From: Acidovorax sp.
GTDB lineage: Bacteria; Pseudomonadota; Gammaproteobacteria; Burkholderiales; Burkholderiaceae_C
DNA: 64,000 nucleotides
Assembly (NCBI RefSeq): GCF_027492855.1
Contig: NZ_JAPUDY010000058.1
Location: 1 to 64,000, forward strand
Direction of reading: 5' to 3'
In this document: piece after piece, positions 33,733 to 43,037 of the stretch
Layout: the number at the start of each line of letters is the position of its first letter
How positions within the stretch are numbered: position 1 is the stretch's first letter
The notes under the pieces: model-generated
Databases searched by the model: none
The model's input: the letters and a program-made list of their open reading frames with translations, nothing else
Told to the model about the DNA's origin: nothing
Made by a program: the position numbers and the translations under genes

Positions 33733-36700
33733 TCAGTCGTACTTCACGGTGTAGATGATGTCCACCGCGCTCTTCTCGCCGGTTTGCCCGCGCAGGGTGA
33801 TGCGGCGTGAGAGGTCGTAGAAGATGTACAGCGTGCCCAGCGTGCCCGACAAGCTGCGTTCGTAGGTCACGTACAGGTCCGAGGACAGGCGCTTGCCGAA
33901 GGTGAGGGCGGCGGCGCTGGCGTCGTCACCGGCGCCGCGGAAGCCGATTTCATCGAGGCCCAGGCGGCTGGCGGCGTTGGCGGTGGGGTTTTTGCTGCCG
34001 TTGCGGCCCAGCAGGGCGAGCGCGGCCTGTTGCAGCATGGCGCCTTCGGCTCCGCCCGCAGATGCACTGCGGCCCAAAACCACCCATGAGAGCTTTTCGG
34101 CGTCAGGCAGGTCGGGGTCGGAGTAGAGCTTGACGCGCGGCGCCTGTGCGCTGCCGGTGACTTGCACCCCGGCGCGCACGCTGATGTTGGGGCGCAGCGC
34201 CAGGATGTCGAGCGAGGGGTTGTTGTAGGGGCCGTTGAAGCGGATCAGGCCCGTCTCCACGTCAAGCACCTGGCCCCAGGCGCGGTAGCGGCCCTGGTCG
34301 GTGCGCACCTCGCCTGTTACGCGGGGTGGGGCGCCGGGCACGGCGCTGCTGCGAATGTCCAGCTCGCCGGTCAGGCGGGTGGTGATGCCTTGGCCCTGCA
34401 GCGCAAAGTCCTGCCCCAGGTTCAGGGTGATGGCAATGTCGGGGGGCTTGGCGGTTTCTGCCTGGGCGGCAGCTTGGTTGGCCTGGGCTGCTGCCTGGGC
34501 CTTGGCCTGTGCTTCACGGTCTTTGACGGCCGAGCGCACCACCACGTCCGCGCCCAGGCTGGGGGCCGATTCGTCGGGCAGGATGATGGTGGCGCGGTCG
34601 GTGGTGAGCTGGCCGCGCAGGCTGATCTGCCCCTGCTGCAATTGCGCCTGCAATTTGCCCGACACGCTGACCTGGCGGTCGGCGCGTACCAGCACCTGCA
34701 GGGCCTTGGCCTCGGCCTGCAGCGACATGGCGATGCCCGACTGCCCCGTGCGCGCTGCTGCGCTGCTGTCGCCCCAGGTGATGCGGCCTGTGGCGGTGAG
34801 CGTGCCGCCGTCCTGCGGCGCTGCCGTGCGGTTGCCGCTGAAGCCTGTGATGCGTGCGCGGCTGCCGTGCCCGCCCTGCAGGCGGAACTCGGTGATATTG
34901 AGCTGGTTGCCCTGCAGCGTGGCGCGCAGGCGGCCGCCCTGCAGGTCCACGCCATCGACCACCGAGCGCAGGGCCATGTCGTCGGCCCCCAGCGTGCCCG
35001 CCCAGCGAGGGGCGTCGCGCGTGCCCGACAGTGTGGCGCTGGCGTCGAGCGTGCCACGCACGCGCCAGCCGGGCGGTGCCAGGGCTGACCACACGCCCAC
35101 ATCGGGCAGGCGTGCGCGCAGGGTGCCAGCCAGGGGGGCGTTGGCGGCCCAGGGGTCCGCACCGGCGGCGGGGAGCATGCTGACGCGGGTGTTGGCGCTG
35201 GCGTCGATCTCTCCTGCGCGGTCGCTGGCCCAGACCAGGCGGGCGCGCACAGCGTCGCCTTCGGCTTCGACAGAGATTTCCGCCTGGCGCACGCCCGCCG
35301 GGGTGCCTGGGGTGCTGGCCTGGCTTGTTTCTGTGGCCACGGCGGTGGTGGCTCCCGCGCCGGTGCCCTGGCCCCGGCTCTGCACGGCGGTGACGGCCGT
35401 GGCGTCGCCCGCCAGGATGCGCAGGTCGCCACTGGCGCGGCGCAGGCTGGCGCTGGCGCGCAGGGTGTCGCCCATGGTGTCCACGCTCCATTGCCCGTCG
35501 ATCACGATGCTGCTGGCCAACCCCATGCGCGCCAGCAGCGGCTGGGTGGGACGGCGGCCTGCGTTGCTGGAGGTTGCGGGCGTTTCTTCGCCCAGGCCCA
35601 GCGCATCAACCCAGGCCGTGGGCAGGCCCTGCAGCGTGCCCTGGGTCTGCAGCCGGGGCAGTGTGCCTCCCGTGGCGGCAGGGGACCAACGCACGGGCAA
35701 CCAGCGTAGCGCCACGGTGCCGGGCAGGGGCCCGGTGAGGCGCGCCTGGCCTGCCGATGTCTGCAGGCTGAGGGCGGGTGAGGTGGGGCTGGCGGATGCG
35801 AATGTGGTGCGCACCGTCATGCTCAAGGGTTCGGACAGTTGCAAGGCCCAGGGGCCTGGACGCTGGGCCGCTTGCGCCTGCAGGCGCAGTGTCTGGATTT
35901 GCGCCTGCCACTGCCCTGCGGCTGCCAGGGATCCAGAGATGCGGGTCTGCAGCGTGGCGTGCGCGGCCTGGGGGGCGGGGGTGCGCAGTTCGCCCGATAG
36001 CGCGAGGCTGGCCTGGGCCAGGCTGCCCGAGAGTTCGGCTTTGATGGCGCGCAATTGCAAGGTTTGCGCGGCGGTCCCGCTGGCCACGCCGCCTTCCGTG
36101 GTGGTGGTGGGCAGTGCCAGGTCCAGTTGTGGCGCATTCAGCGTGGCCTGCAGCTCGAACGTGTTTTGGCTGCGGGGCAGCGCGTTGCCAGTGCTGGCGG
36201 CTTGCAACTGCTGGGCCAGCGTTTGCCAGCCGCCCTTCCAGCGGGCGCTGAGCTGTGCCGCGCCCTGGGCGCTGGCGCCTTGCAGCGTGCGCTGCAGGTC
36301 CGCGCCGACCAGCGGCAGGCCCGTGAGCCAGCGCTGGGTGCGTTGGGGGTCGCTCCACTGCAATTGCAGGTCGCCCGCACCGGTCTGGGCCGCCAGCGTG
36401 CCTTGGGCCTGTGCGGTGGCTCCGGGCACGGTCACGCTGATCTTGCCCTGAGCGGATTGATTGCCCAGCGCTACGCGCAGGCCGGTGGCCTCCACGCGGG
36501 CCTGCAGGGCGTCGAGCAGCAGGCGGTCCAGCTGCACGGTGCCACCGGCGGGGGCCTGCCATGTGCCTTGTGTGCTGAAGGCATTGATGCGCAGCGGGGC
36601 CGTGCGCTTAGCGTTCTCGGTGGTTGCAGGCGCGGCGGCGCGTACATCGGCACTGAAGCGCACGCCATCGCCCTGCGTTTGGGCGCTGAGGCGGCCCGAG

Positions 36701-37986
36701 AGCGGGGCGGCGGCCAGCAGGGTGTGCAGGGCATCGGGCCGCAAGGCGCGCAGTTCGGCTTGGCCGTCCAGAGCGTGGGTGGCGGGGGTGTAGTGGCCCT
36801 GGGCCGTGATGCTGCCCGCGCCGACCTGCAGCGTGGCGCTGGGCACTGTCCAGCGCGTGCCGTCGTAGTGGGCGCTGGCCTGCAGGGCGGTGAGGGGCAG
36901 GCGTGCCTGGTCCCAGGGGCCGGGCAGGTTGTTGCGCAACTGTGCCTGCAGGCTCCAGCCTGCGGCCGTGCCCGGCGTGGGCCCGGCCTGCACCGTGCCG
37001 TGCAGTTGCGTGGCGGGGGCCTGCGGCCACAGCGCAGCCAGATTGACGGCTTGCAGCGTGGCGCTGGCCGACTGCAGGGGCTGCGGCGCCCAGGGGGCCA
37101 GCGCGGCTTGCACCTGGGCTTGCATGGAATCGTTGGCGGAGGGCGCAGGGGTGACCTGGGCCTGTAGCTGCAGTTGCGCATCGGCCGTGGCCAGCGTGCC
37201 TTGCAACGTGGCCTGCGCGCCGAGGTGCAGGTCTGCGCCGCCGCCGGGGACAGCGGTGTGGATGTCTCCGTTCACGGTAACGTTCAGGGCCATAGGGGCC
37301 AGGGCGTCCAGCGCGGCATGCGCGCTGTAGCGGCCCTGGGCCAGCTCCACACCGCCGATGTTCAGCCGGTGCTGGCGGCCGTCGAACCGGTAGTCGCCCT
37401 CCAGGCCCAGGGCCTCTACGGCAGGCGGCCCGGCCCATTGCAACTGGTCCACGCGAAACGGCACGCTCAGTTGCAGCGGCAGCACCAGCTCGGTGAGGGG
37501 CGTGGGGGGGGGCGAGGGTTCGGTGGTGGGCAGGGGGGTGAGTTGCACGCGTGCTGCATGCACTTCGCCAAGCTCCAGGCGGCGCTGCAGCAGGGCAGGC
37601 AGGGCCAGTTGCCAGCCCAGGCGCAGGTCGGTCACTTCCACCGTCAGGCTGGGGCTGCTCCAGCGCAGCCAGCCAATGCGTCCGCCGCTGCGCAGCGAAC
37701 CTGTGGTGTCGCGGCTTTCGAGCTTTTGCTCTGCGGGCAGGGCCTGCGCGGCTTTGGCGAGCACGGTGGCCAGCGATGTATTGCTGCCCGTCCACCACCA
37801 CAGCAGCGCTGCAGCGGTGATGAGCAGCACGGCCAGCACCAGCAGCAGCCTGCCCAGGGCACGCAGCACGCGGGTGGCCCGTGGGCGTTGTGGTGGTGGC
37901 GGGCGCCGGGCCGACGACGACCCGGCGCTGAAATCCGACGCGCGGGGGCGGGGCCTGGTGGGCGGGGTCGGTGTGTTCATCGCCAT
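33733..37986 (-). CDS. tamB: TamB, translocation and assembly module inner-membrane protein
   Basis: The 1417-residue protein has a Pro/Arg-rich cytoplasmic N-terminus and one signal-anchor helix (LLLVLAVLLITAAALLWWW, about 48-66). A very long region of beta-strand repeats of AsmA/TamB type follows. The C-terminal DUF490 domain includes RTDQGRYRAWGQVLDVETGL, LDILALRPNISVRAGVQVTG and the end LYVTYERSLSGTLGTLYIFY with IIYTVKYD. It spans the periplasm and works with TamA in outer-membrane protein insertion or lipid transfer. The ATG at 37986 overlaps the tamA stop by one base (TGATG), so the two are coupled; the longer upstream frame lies inside tamA. Confidence 0.93.
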   Translation of the reverse strand: MAMNTPTPPTRPRPRASDFSAGSSSARRPPPPQRPRATRVLRALGRLLLVLAVLLITAAALLWWWTGSNTSLATVLAKAAQALPAEQKLESRDTTGSLRSGGRIGWLRWSSPSLTVEVTDLRLGWQLALPALLQRRLELGEVHAARVQLTPLPTTEPSPPPTPLTELVLPLQLSVPFRVDQLQWAGPPAVEALGLEGDYRFDGRQHRLNIGGVELAQGRYSAHAALDALAPMALNVTVNGDIHTAVPGGGADLHLGAQATLQGTLATADAQLQLQAQVTPAPSANDSMQAQVQAALAPWAPQPLQSASATLQAVNLAALWPQAPATQLHGTVQAGPTPGTAAGWSLQAQLRNNLPGPWDQARLPLTALQASAHYDGTRWTVPSATLQVGAGSITAQGHYTPATHALDGQAELRALRPDALHTLLAAAPLSGRLSAQTQGDGVRFSADVRAAAPATTENAKRTAPLRINAFSTQGTWQAPAGGTVQLDRLLLDALQARVEATGLRVALGNQSAQGKISVTVPGATAQAQGTLAAQTGAGDLQLQWSDPQRTQRWLTGLPLVGADLQRTLQGASAQGAAQLSARWKGGWQTLAQQLQAASTGNALPRSQNTFELQATLNAPQLDLALPTTTTEGGVASGTAAQTLQLRAIKAELSGSLAQASLALSGELRTPAPQAAHATLQTRISGSLAAAGQWQAQIQTLRLQAQAAQRPGPWALQLSEPLSMTVRTTFASASPTSPALSLQTSAGQARLTGPLPGTVALRWLPVRWSPAATGGTLPRLQTQGTLQGLPTAWVDALGLGEETPATSSNAGRRPTQPLLARMGLASSIVIDGQWSVDTMGDTLRASASLRRASGDLRILAGDATAVTAVQSRGQGTGAGATTAVATETSQASTPGTPAGVRQAEISVEAEGDAVRARLVWASDRAGEIDASANTRVSMLPAAGADPWAANAPLAGTLRARLPDVGVWSALAPPGWRVRGTLDASATLSGTRDAPRWAGTLGADDMALRSVVDGVDLQGGRLRATLQGNQLNITEFRLQGGHGSRARITGFSGNRTAAPQDGGTLTATGRITWGDSSAAARTGQSGIAMSLQAEAKALQVLVRADRQVSVSGKLQAQLQQGQISLRGQLTTDRATIILPDESAPSLGADVVVRSAVKDREAQAKAQAAAQANQAAAQAETAKPPDIAITLNLGQDFALQGQGITTRLTGELDIRSSAVPGAPPRVTGEVRTDQGRYRAWGQVLDVETGLIRFNGPYNNPSLDILALRPNISVRAGVQVTGSAQAPRVKLYSDPDLPDAEKLSWVVLGRSASAGGAEGAMLQQAALALLGRNGSKNPTANAASRLGLDEIGFRGAGDDASAAALTFGKRLSSDLYVTYERSLSGTLGTLYIFYDLSRRITLRGQTGEKSAVDIIYTVKYD

Positions 37987-39995
37987 CAGAAGCTGAACCC
38001 CAGGCGCAGGTGCAGGCGCACCTCTTGGGTCTTGATACCGTAGGCCAGATCGGCCTGCAGCGGGCCCACGGGGCTGCGCCAGCGCACGCCAGCGCCCACG
38101 CCCACGCGCGGGCTCAGGTCGCCGGTGCGGTCGGCCACCGCGCCCGCGTCGATGAACAGCGTGCTTTCCCAGTCGGTCATCGCGCCGCCATAGACGATGG
38201 GGCGCTGCCATTCCACGCTGCCCACCGCCATGTAGCGGCCGCCGTAGAGCTGGCCGTTGTTGGTGCGCGCGCCGATGCTGCGGTAGCCATAGCCGCGCAC
38301 GGTGGTGTCGCCGCCGGTCAGAAAGAGCTGCGTCACGGGGATTTCCGCGCCTTCGCGGGCGAACACGGCGCCTGTCTCGGCGCGCAGCGAAATGCGGGCG
38401 TTGCGGCCTGTGCCTGCGTCGTCCACCACGCGCCCGGCAGGGATGAAGGACTGCCAGCGCAGCAGGGTGCGCACAAAGGGGTCGCGCTCGGGCCGCAGCG
38501 TGGTGCCCAGTCCCAGCTCCACGGCCAGGCCATGGCCGCGCGTGGGGGCGGTGGGGTTGTTGAAGTAGCGGCCGGTCCACCCGTAGTTCACGCTCACCGC
38601 GGTGCTGGTGACGGGGGCATCCACCCCCTGGCTGTTGGCGTAGTCGTACTGCAGGAAGTAGTTGCGGTCGATGCTCTTGGTGGTTTTACTGCGGCCCGCG
38701 CGCAGGCGGGCGCTGTTGACGTCGTAGTCGCCGGTGGCTTCGCGCTGCATCTGGCCGCCCGCGAACCAGCGCCAGCCGTTGTTGTTGGGCAGATCGGTCC
38801 ACTCGGTGCTGGCCAGTTTGGTTTCGCGGTCGAGCGCGAGCTTGGTGACGGCGCGCCAGCCCAGGCCCGGCATCTGGTTGTGGATGTGCTCCAGCGACAG
38901 GCGCGCGCCGCTGTCGGTGGAGAAGCCAGGCCCGAACACCAGCTTTTGCAACTGCGCCTCGCGCACCTGGGCGACCACGGGCGCGGCCAGTGGCTCGGTG
39001 CCTTCGGTGTCGAGCGTGAGGAACACGGAGTCGTAGTAACCGCTGCTGGCAAGGCGCAGTTGGGCGTCCAGCATCTCGGCCTCGTCGTACACGGCGCCCG
39101 TGGGCAGGCGCGCCAGGCGCCGCGCGCCATCGCTGTCGTAGCGCTGGCTGCCTTCCACACGCAGCGGGCCGAAGCGGTAAACGGGGCCGGGGTCGTAGTC
39201 CACGCTGAGCTGTGCCTGGTGCTTATCGGCATCGACCTCGGCCCGGCTGTGGGCAATGCGCGCCGTGGGGTAGCGCCGCGCTTGCAGCCGACGCAGGCCG
39301 TCGGCCTTGGCGTCGTCCCAGGCAGACTGGGTGAAGGGCTGTCCGGGGGCGAGCGACCAGTTGCGCTGCACGCGCTGCTGCTGGCGTGCGTGGCTGGCTG
39401 CGTCCGCATCGGTGGTGGATGTGGATGTGGCGGCGGGGTCGGCCACGGTGATGTCGGCGCTGGCGATGTGGGTCTGCGGACCGGGTTCCACGGTCACCGT
39501 GACGGTGCGTGGGGTGGTGGTGTTTTCAGGCGTTTCGGTCAGCTCCACCGTGATGGTGGGCGCGAAGTAGCCCAGGGTGCCCAGCAGCTCGCGGGCGTTG
39601 GCGTCGGTGGCGCCCAGCAGGCGCTGCAACTCGCTGGCCTGCAGATCGGGCAGATTCCGAAAACGCAGCAGCTCCAGGTGGCGCTCCAGCAGTTCGCGCA
39701 CGGCCTTGTTGGGCGCGCGCACGTCCACGGCAAACGATGGGGATGCGGGCTCGGAGGTGGTAGCGCCGGATTCTTCGCTCGCCAAATCCTTGTTGTTGTT
39801 CCCCAAAGGCAGCAGGCTGCAGCCCTGAAGGCCCATCGCGCCGAAAAGCAGCAACGCCGACCATCGGGCCGGCGTTGGGAGGATGGCGATAGAACTCAGG
39901 GCGCGAAAAATCACGGTAGAAGGGAGGATGAAGGGCCTGGCAACAAAGAAATAAGAAAGAGGGGCGCGCGGTGGCGCCTGCCACCACGTCGCCAC
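37986..39995 (-). CDS. tamA: TamA, Omp85-family outer-membrane protein
   Basis: It has three POTRA-like N-terminal repeats (ending near residue 300) and a C-terminal Omp85 barrel with TQLFLTGGDTTVRGYGYRSI, GSVEWQRPI and the terminal RWRSPVGPLQADLAYGI with LHLRLGFSF. The barrel motif (V)RGY and the final strand ending in Phe identify the family. The start is uncertain: the open frame begins with GTG at 39995 (669 residues), but a GTG at 39914 would put the signal segment ALLLFGAMGLQGC near the N-terminus. A lipobox-like LQGC is present, which is unusual for TamA and may mean a longer, partly non-standard leader. Confidence 0.92.
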   Translation of the reverse strand: MATWWQAPPRAPLSYFFVARPFILPSTVIFRALSSIAILPTPARWSALLLFGAMGLQGCSLLPLGNNNKDLASEESGATTSEPASPSFAVDVRAPNKAVRELLERHLELLRFRNLPDLQASELQRLLGATDANARELLGTLGYFAPTITVELTETPENTTTPRTVTVTVEPGPQTHIASADITVADPAATSTSTTDADAASHARQQQRVQRNWSLAPGQPFTQSAWDDAKADGLRRLQARRYPTARIAHSRAEVDADKHQAQLSVDYDPGPVYRFGPLRVEGSQRYDSDGARRLARLPTGAVYDEAEMLDAQLRLASSGYYDSVFLTLDTEGTEPLAAPVVAQVREAQLQKLVFGPGFSTDSGARLSLEHIHNQMPGLGWRAVTKLALDRETKLASTEWTDLPNNNGWRWFAGGQMQREATGDYDVNSARLRAGRSKTTKSIDRNYFLQYDYANSQGVDAPVTSTAVSVNYGWTGRYFNNPTAPTRGHGLAVELGLGTTLRPERDPFVRTLLRWQSFIPAGRVVDDAGTGRNARISLRAETGAVFAREGAEIPVTQLFLTGGDTTVRGYGYRSIGARTNNGQLYGGRYMAVGSVEWQRPIVYGGAMTDWESTLFIDAGAVADRTGDLSPRVGVGAGVRWRSPVGPLQADLAYGIKTQEVRLHLRLGFSF

Positions 39996-40109
39996 ACTAT
40001 GCCCGGAAAATCGCAGACCGCCTGTCAGACAAAGTCACTCAATCCGTCCGGTTTTTTGCCATGCCGGTGTCTGCATGGGCCCCAAGCCACTGGCAGGAGA
40101 TGGAGTGGC

Positions 40110-41297
40110 CTATTTTGACAGCAGCCGCATCGTCTCTTCGAGCCCTTTGAGCGACAGCGGGTGCATGCGGTTGCCCACCAGTTGCTGGATGATGCTGATG
40201 CTCTGTCGGTATTGCCACACGCCCTGGGGCTCGGGGTTGATCCACGCATGTTTGGGGAAGGCGTGGGTGAGGCGCTGTATCCACTCGGCGCCCGCTTCTT
40301 CATTGTTGTATTCCACACTGCCGCCGGGCTGCAGGATCTCGTAGGGGCTCATGGTGGCGTCGCCCACGAAGATCAGCTTGTAGTCCTTGTTGTACTTGCG
40401 GATGATGTCCCAGGTGGGGAATTTCTCCGCGAAGCGGCGGCGGTTGTTCTTCCACATGAAGTCGTACACGCAGTTGTGGAAGTAGTAGAACTCCAGGTGC
40501 TTGAACTCGGTTTTGACGGCGGAAAAGAGTTCTTCCACGCGCTGGATGTGTTCGTCCATGGTGCCGCCCACGTCCATCAACAGCAGCACCTTCACGTTGT
40601 TGTGCCGCTCGGGCACCATCTTGATATCGAGGTAGCCCGCATTGGCCGCCGTGCTGCGGATGGTGTCGGGCAGGTCCAGCTCCAGCTCATGGCCTTCGCG
40701 CGCGAACTTGCGCAGGCGGCGCAGCGCCACCTTGATGTTGCGCGTGCCCAGTTCCTGCTGGTCGTCGTAGTCCTTGTAGGCGCGCTGCTCCCACACCTTC
40801 ACGGCACTCTTGTTCTTGCCCGCGCCGCCGATGCGGATGCCCTGCGGGTTGTAGCCGCCGTGGCCGAATGGGCTGGTGCCGCCCGTGCCGATCCAGCGGT
40901 TGCCGCCTTCGTGGCGCTCTTTTTGTTCTTCAAGGCGCTTCTTGAGCGTCTCCATGAGCTCGTCCCAGCCCATCTTCTCGATGGCCGCCTTCTGCTCGGG
41001 CGTGAGTTCGTTTTCCAGGATCTTGCGCAGCCAGTCGGCGGGGATCTCTTTGGTGAAGTCGGCCACCATCTCCACACCCTTGAAGTAGGCGCCGAAGGCT
41101 CTGTCGAACTTGTCGTAGTGTTTTTCGTCCTTGACCAGCGTCAGGCGCGAGAGGTTGTAGAAATCGTCCAGGCTCCATGCGTCATCGGACTTGGGGCCGA
41201 CCACGCCAGCCTGCAGGGCTTCGAGCAGCGTGAGGTATTCCTTCACGGACACCGGCAACTTGGCCGAGCGCAGGGTGTAGAAGAAGTCGATGAGCAT
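40110..41297 (-). CDS. VWA domain protein (CoxE-like), partner of the second MoxR ATPase
   Basis: The 395-residue protein starts MLIDFFYTLRSAKLPVSVKE. It has a helical N-terminal half, a Gly-rich middle (NRWIGTGGTSPFGHGGYNPQ, about 133-152), and a C-terminal VWA domain. The metal site is degenerate: DVGGTMD (D242, G244, T246) replaces the usual DxSxS, while VGDATMSPYEI supplies a later Asp. Similar CoxE/YehP-like proteins pair with MoxR ATPases. It is the last gene of an operon with MoxR, a small membrane protein and a GNAT. The function is unknown; chaperone-type maturation of an enzyme is the usual inference. Confidence 0.87.
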   Translation of the reverse strand: MLIDFFYTLRSAKLPVSVKEYLTLLEALQAGVVGPKSDDAWSLDDFYNLSRLTLVKDEKHYDKFDRAFGAYFKGVEMVADFTKEIPADWLRKILENELTPEQKAAIEKMGWDELMETLKKRLEEQKERHEGGNRWIGTGGTSPFGHGGYNPQGIRIGGAGKNKSAVKVWEQRAYKDYDDQQELGTRNIKVALRRLRKFAREGHELELDLPDTIRSTAANAGYLDIKMVPERHNNVKVLLLMDVGGTMDEHIQRVEELFSAVKTEFKHLEFYYFHNCVYDFMWKNNRRRFAEKFPTWDIIRKYNKDYKLIFVGDATMSPYEILQPGGSVEYNNEEAGAEWIQRLTHAFPKHAWINPEPQGVWQYRQSISIIQQLVGNRMHPLSLKGLEETMRLLSK

Positions 41298-41298
41298 G

Positions 41299-41353
41299 GT
41301 TTTGGCCTCTGGCGCTTATCAGATGTGCGTATTCCGCTCTAAAAGATATAGCA
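41299..41353 (-). repeat. Dispersed ~55 bp repeat, copy 4, overlapping the 3' end of the GNAT gene
   Basis: Minus-strand order is CTATATCTTTTAGAGCGG, AATACGCACATCTGATAAGC, GCCAGAGGCCAAAACC. It matches the reference copy (TTTTTATAGCTGC, then GCGCTTGTATATAAAGCGCT, then AGAGGCC). Its right end lies just before the VWA start codon, and the GNAT stop codon lies inside it, so the last residues of that protein (about LLERNTHI) come from the repeat. Confidence 0.65.
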
Positions 41354-41918
41354 ACTGTGCTTTGGCCTCGGGCCATTCGCCCGAGCGCATGCTGTACATC
41401 ACCGTGTCGCGGATGGTGCCGTCGCGGCGCAGCGCGTGGCCTCGGATCACGCCATCCTTTTGGGCGCCCAGGCGCTCGATGGCCTTTTGCGAGGCAAAGT
41501 TGTAGTTGTCGGTGCGCCAGCCCACCACGTGGCAACCCAGGGTGTCGAAGGCGTGGCCCATCATCAGCAGTTTGCAGGTGGTGTTGACGTGCGTGCGTTG
41601 CACGCTCTGGCAGTACCAGGTGTAGCCAATCTCCACGCGACGCACGGCGGGCAGGATGTCGTGGTAGCTGCTGCTGCCCAGCACCTTGCCAGTGGCCTCA
41701 TCCACCACGGCGAACGCAAAACGGTGGCCTTCTTCCCGGCCTTTCAGTGCGGTCTCGATGTAGGCGCGGGTGTCCTCTGGCTCGGGCACGGAAGTGATGC
41801 GCAGCTTCCACAGCTCGCCATCCGCCGCAGCGGCGGCCAGGCCTTTTTCGTGCGAGAGCGCCAAGGGTTCGAGGCGCACGCCCCGGTTGCTCAGGATGAC
41901 GGGTTCTACAAAGGCCAT
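41319..41918 (-). CDS. GNAT acetyltransferase, RimJ/RimL-like
   Basis: The 199-residue protein starts MAFVEPVILSNRGVRLEPLA at 41918. GNAT features are FAFAVVDEATGKVLGSSSY (strands 3-4), VEIGYTWY, the acyl-CoA-binding region QRTHVNTTCKLLMMGHAFD and NFASQKAIERLGAQKDGVIR. It has the RimL-type layout, which acetylates protein N-termini or small amines; the substrate is unknown. It sits 14 bp after the small membrane protein gene and 21 bp before the VWA gene. Its C-terminal tail is encoded by the dispersed repeat at 41299-41353. Confidence 0.85.
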   Translation of the reverse strand: MAFVEPVILSNRGVRLEPLALSHEKGLAAAAADGELWKLRITSVPEPEDTRAYIETALKGREEGHRFAFAVVDEATGKVLGSSSYHDILPAVRRVEIGYTWYCQSVQRTHVNTTCKLLMMGHAFDTLGCHVVGWRTDNYNFASQKAIERLGAQKDGVIRGHALRRDGTIRDTVMYSMRSGEWPEAKAQLLYLLERNTHI

Positions 41919-41932
41919 GGTCTCGGGTCTCT

Positions 41933-42169
41933 TCAGTCTTTGGAGGGTTTGCCGCGGCGGCTGGCCTGCCAGCGTTTGGCGGCATGCAGGCCCAGGCCAC
42001 CGCCCAGGCCTACCAGGGCGATACCTATCAGGGTTGTGTTGCCGTAGCCCGGTGCAAAGATGTCCAGGCCCAGCCACTGGCCCAGCCAGAAACCGGCCAG
42101 GGCACCGCCGACAAAGCCAACGGCGTCGGCGATGCCGTCGGCCAGGGAAGGGGTTGTGGGTTGGGTCAT
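41933..42169 (-). CDS. Small membrane protein, unknown function
   Basis: The 78-residue protein has two hydrophobic helices (DAVGFVGGALAGFWLGQWLG, about 15-34, and TTLIGIALVGLGGGLGLHAA, about 45-64) and a basic tail. I do not recognise the family. It starts 13 bp after the MoxR stop and ends 14 bp before the GNAT start, so it belongs to the same operon. It could anchor the MoxR/VWA pair at the membrane; this is speculation. Confidence 0.7.
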   Translation of the reverse strand: MTQPTTPSLADGIADAVGFVGGALAGFWLGQWLGLDIFAPGYGNTTLIGIALVGLGGGLGLHAAKRWQASRRGKPSKD

Positions 42170-42182
42170 TGCGGGGGACTAC

Positions 42183-43037
42183 TTATCGGTTCCGTTGGTT
42201 CATGAACACCAGCTTTTCGAACAGGCTCACGTCCTGCTCGTTCTTGAGCAGCGCGCCCACCAGCGGCGGCACGGACACCTTGTTGTCGGCGCTTTGCAGG
42301 GCGGTGAGCGGGATGTCCTCGGCCACCAGCAGCTTGAGCCAGTCGAGCAGTTCGCTGGTGGAGGGCTTCTTCTTGAGGCCTGGCAGGTTGCGCACATCGT
42401 AGAAGGTCTTCATCGCCACGCCCAGCAGGTCGGCCTTGAGCGTGGGGAAGTGCACGTTCACGATCTGGCGCATCGTGTCGGCCTCGGGGAACTTGATGAA
42501 GTGGAAGAAACAGCGGCGCAGGAAGGCGTCGGGCAGTTCCTTTTCGTTGTTCGACGTGATGAACACCAGCGGGCGGTGCTTGGCCTTGATGAGTTCGCGT
42601 GTTTCGTAGCAGTAGAACTCCATGCGGTCGATTTCGCGCAGCAGGTCGTTCGGGAACTCGATGTCGGCCTTGTCGATCTCGTCGATCAGCAGCGCCACGG
42701 GGCGGTCGGCCGTGAAGGCCTGCCACAGTACGCCCTGGATGATGTAGTTGCGGATATTCTTCACGCGTTCGGCGCTGTCGCCATCATTGAGCTGGCTGTC
42801 GCGCAGGCGGCTCACCGCGTCGTATTCATACAGGCCCTGCTGCGCCTTGGTGGTGGACTTGATGTGCCACTGCAGCAGGGGCATGTCCAGGGCCTGGGCC
42901 ACTTCCTCGGCCAGCATCGTCTTGCCCGTGCCGGGCTCCCCCTTGATCAGCAGCGGCCGCTGCAGTGTGATGGCGGCATTAACGGCGAGCATCAGGTCTT
43001 GGGTGGCGACGTAGTTCTGGGAGCCTTGGAATTTCAT
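42183..43037 (-). CDS. MoxR-type AAA+ ATPase (second one in the window)
   Basis: The 284-residue AAA+ protein has Walker A GEPGTGKT (33-40), a canonical Walker B LLIDEIDKAD (116-125), sensor 1 VFITSNNEKELPDAFLRRC (Asn near 164) and an Arg finger region. The start MKFQGSQNYVATQDLM at 43037 fits the family; the frame is open further upstream but would enter the region before cytochrome c4. Together with the VWA protein at 40110-41297 it forms a CoxD/CoxE-like pair. Its Walker B is normal, unlike that of the MoxR at 10308-11399. Confidence 0.9.
   Translation of the reverse strand: MKFQGSQNYVATQDLMLAVNAAITLQRPLLIKGEPGTGKTMLAEEVAQALDMPLLQWHIKSTTKAQQGLYEYDAVSRLRDSQLNDGDSAERVKNIRNYIIQGVLWQAFTADRPVALLIDEIDKADIEFPNDLLREIDRMEFYCYETRELIKAKHRPLVFITSNNEKELPDAFLRRCFFHFIKFPEADTMRQIVNVHFPTLKADLLGVAMKTFYDVRNLPGLKKKPSTSELLDWLKLLVAEDIPLTALQSADNKVSVPPLVGALLKNEQDVSLFEKLVFMNQRNR

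Noticed and set aside
34301-40118. Long plus-strand open frames opposite tamB and tamA
   Set aside because: The minus-strand genes have clear DUF490 and Omp85 motifs; the plus frames show only repetitive Gly/Ala/Arg sequence.
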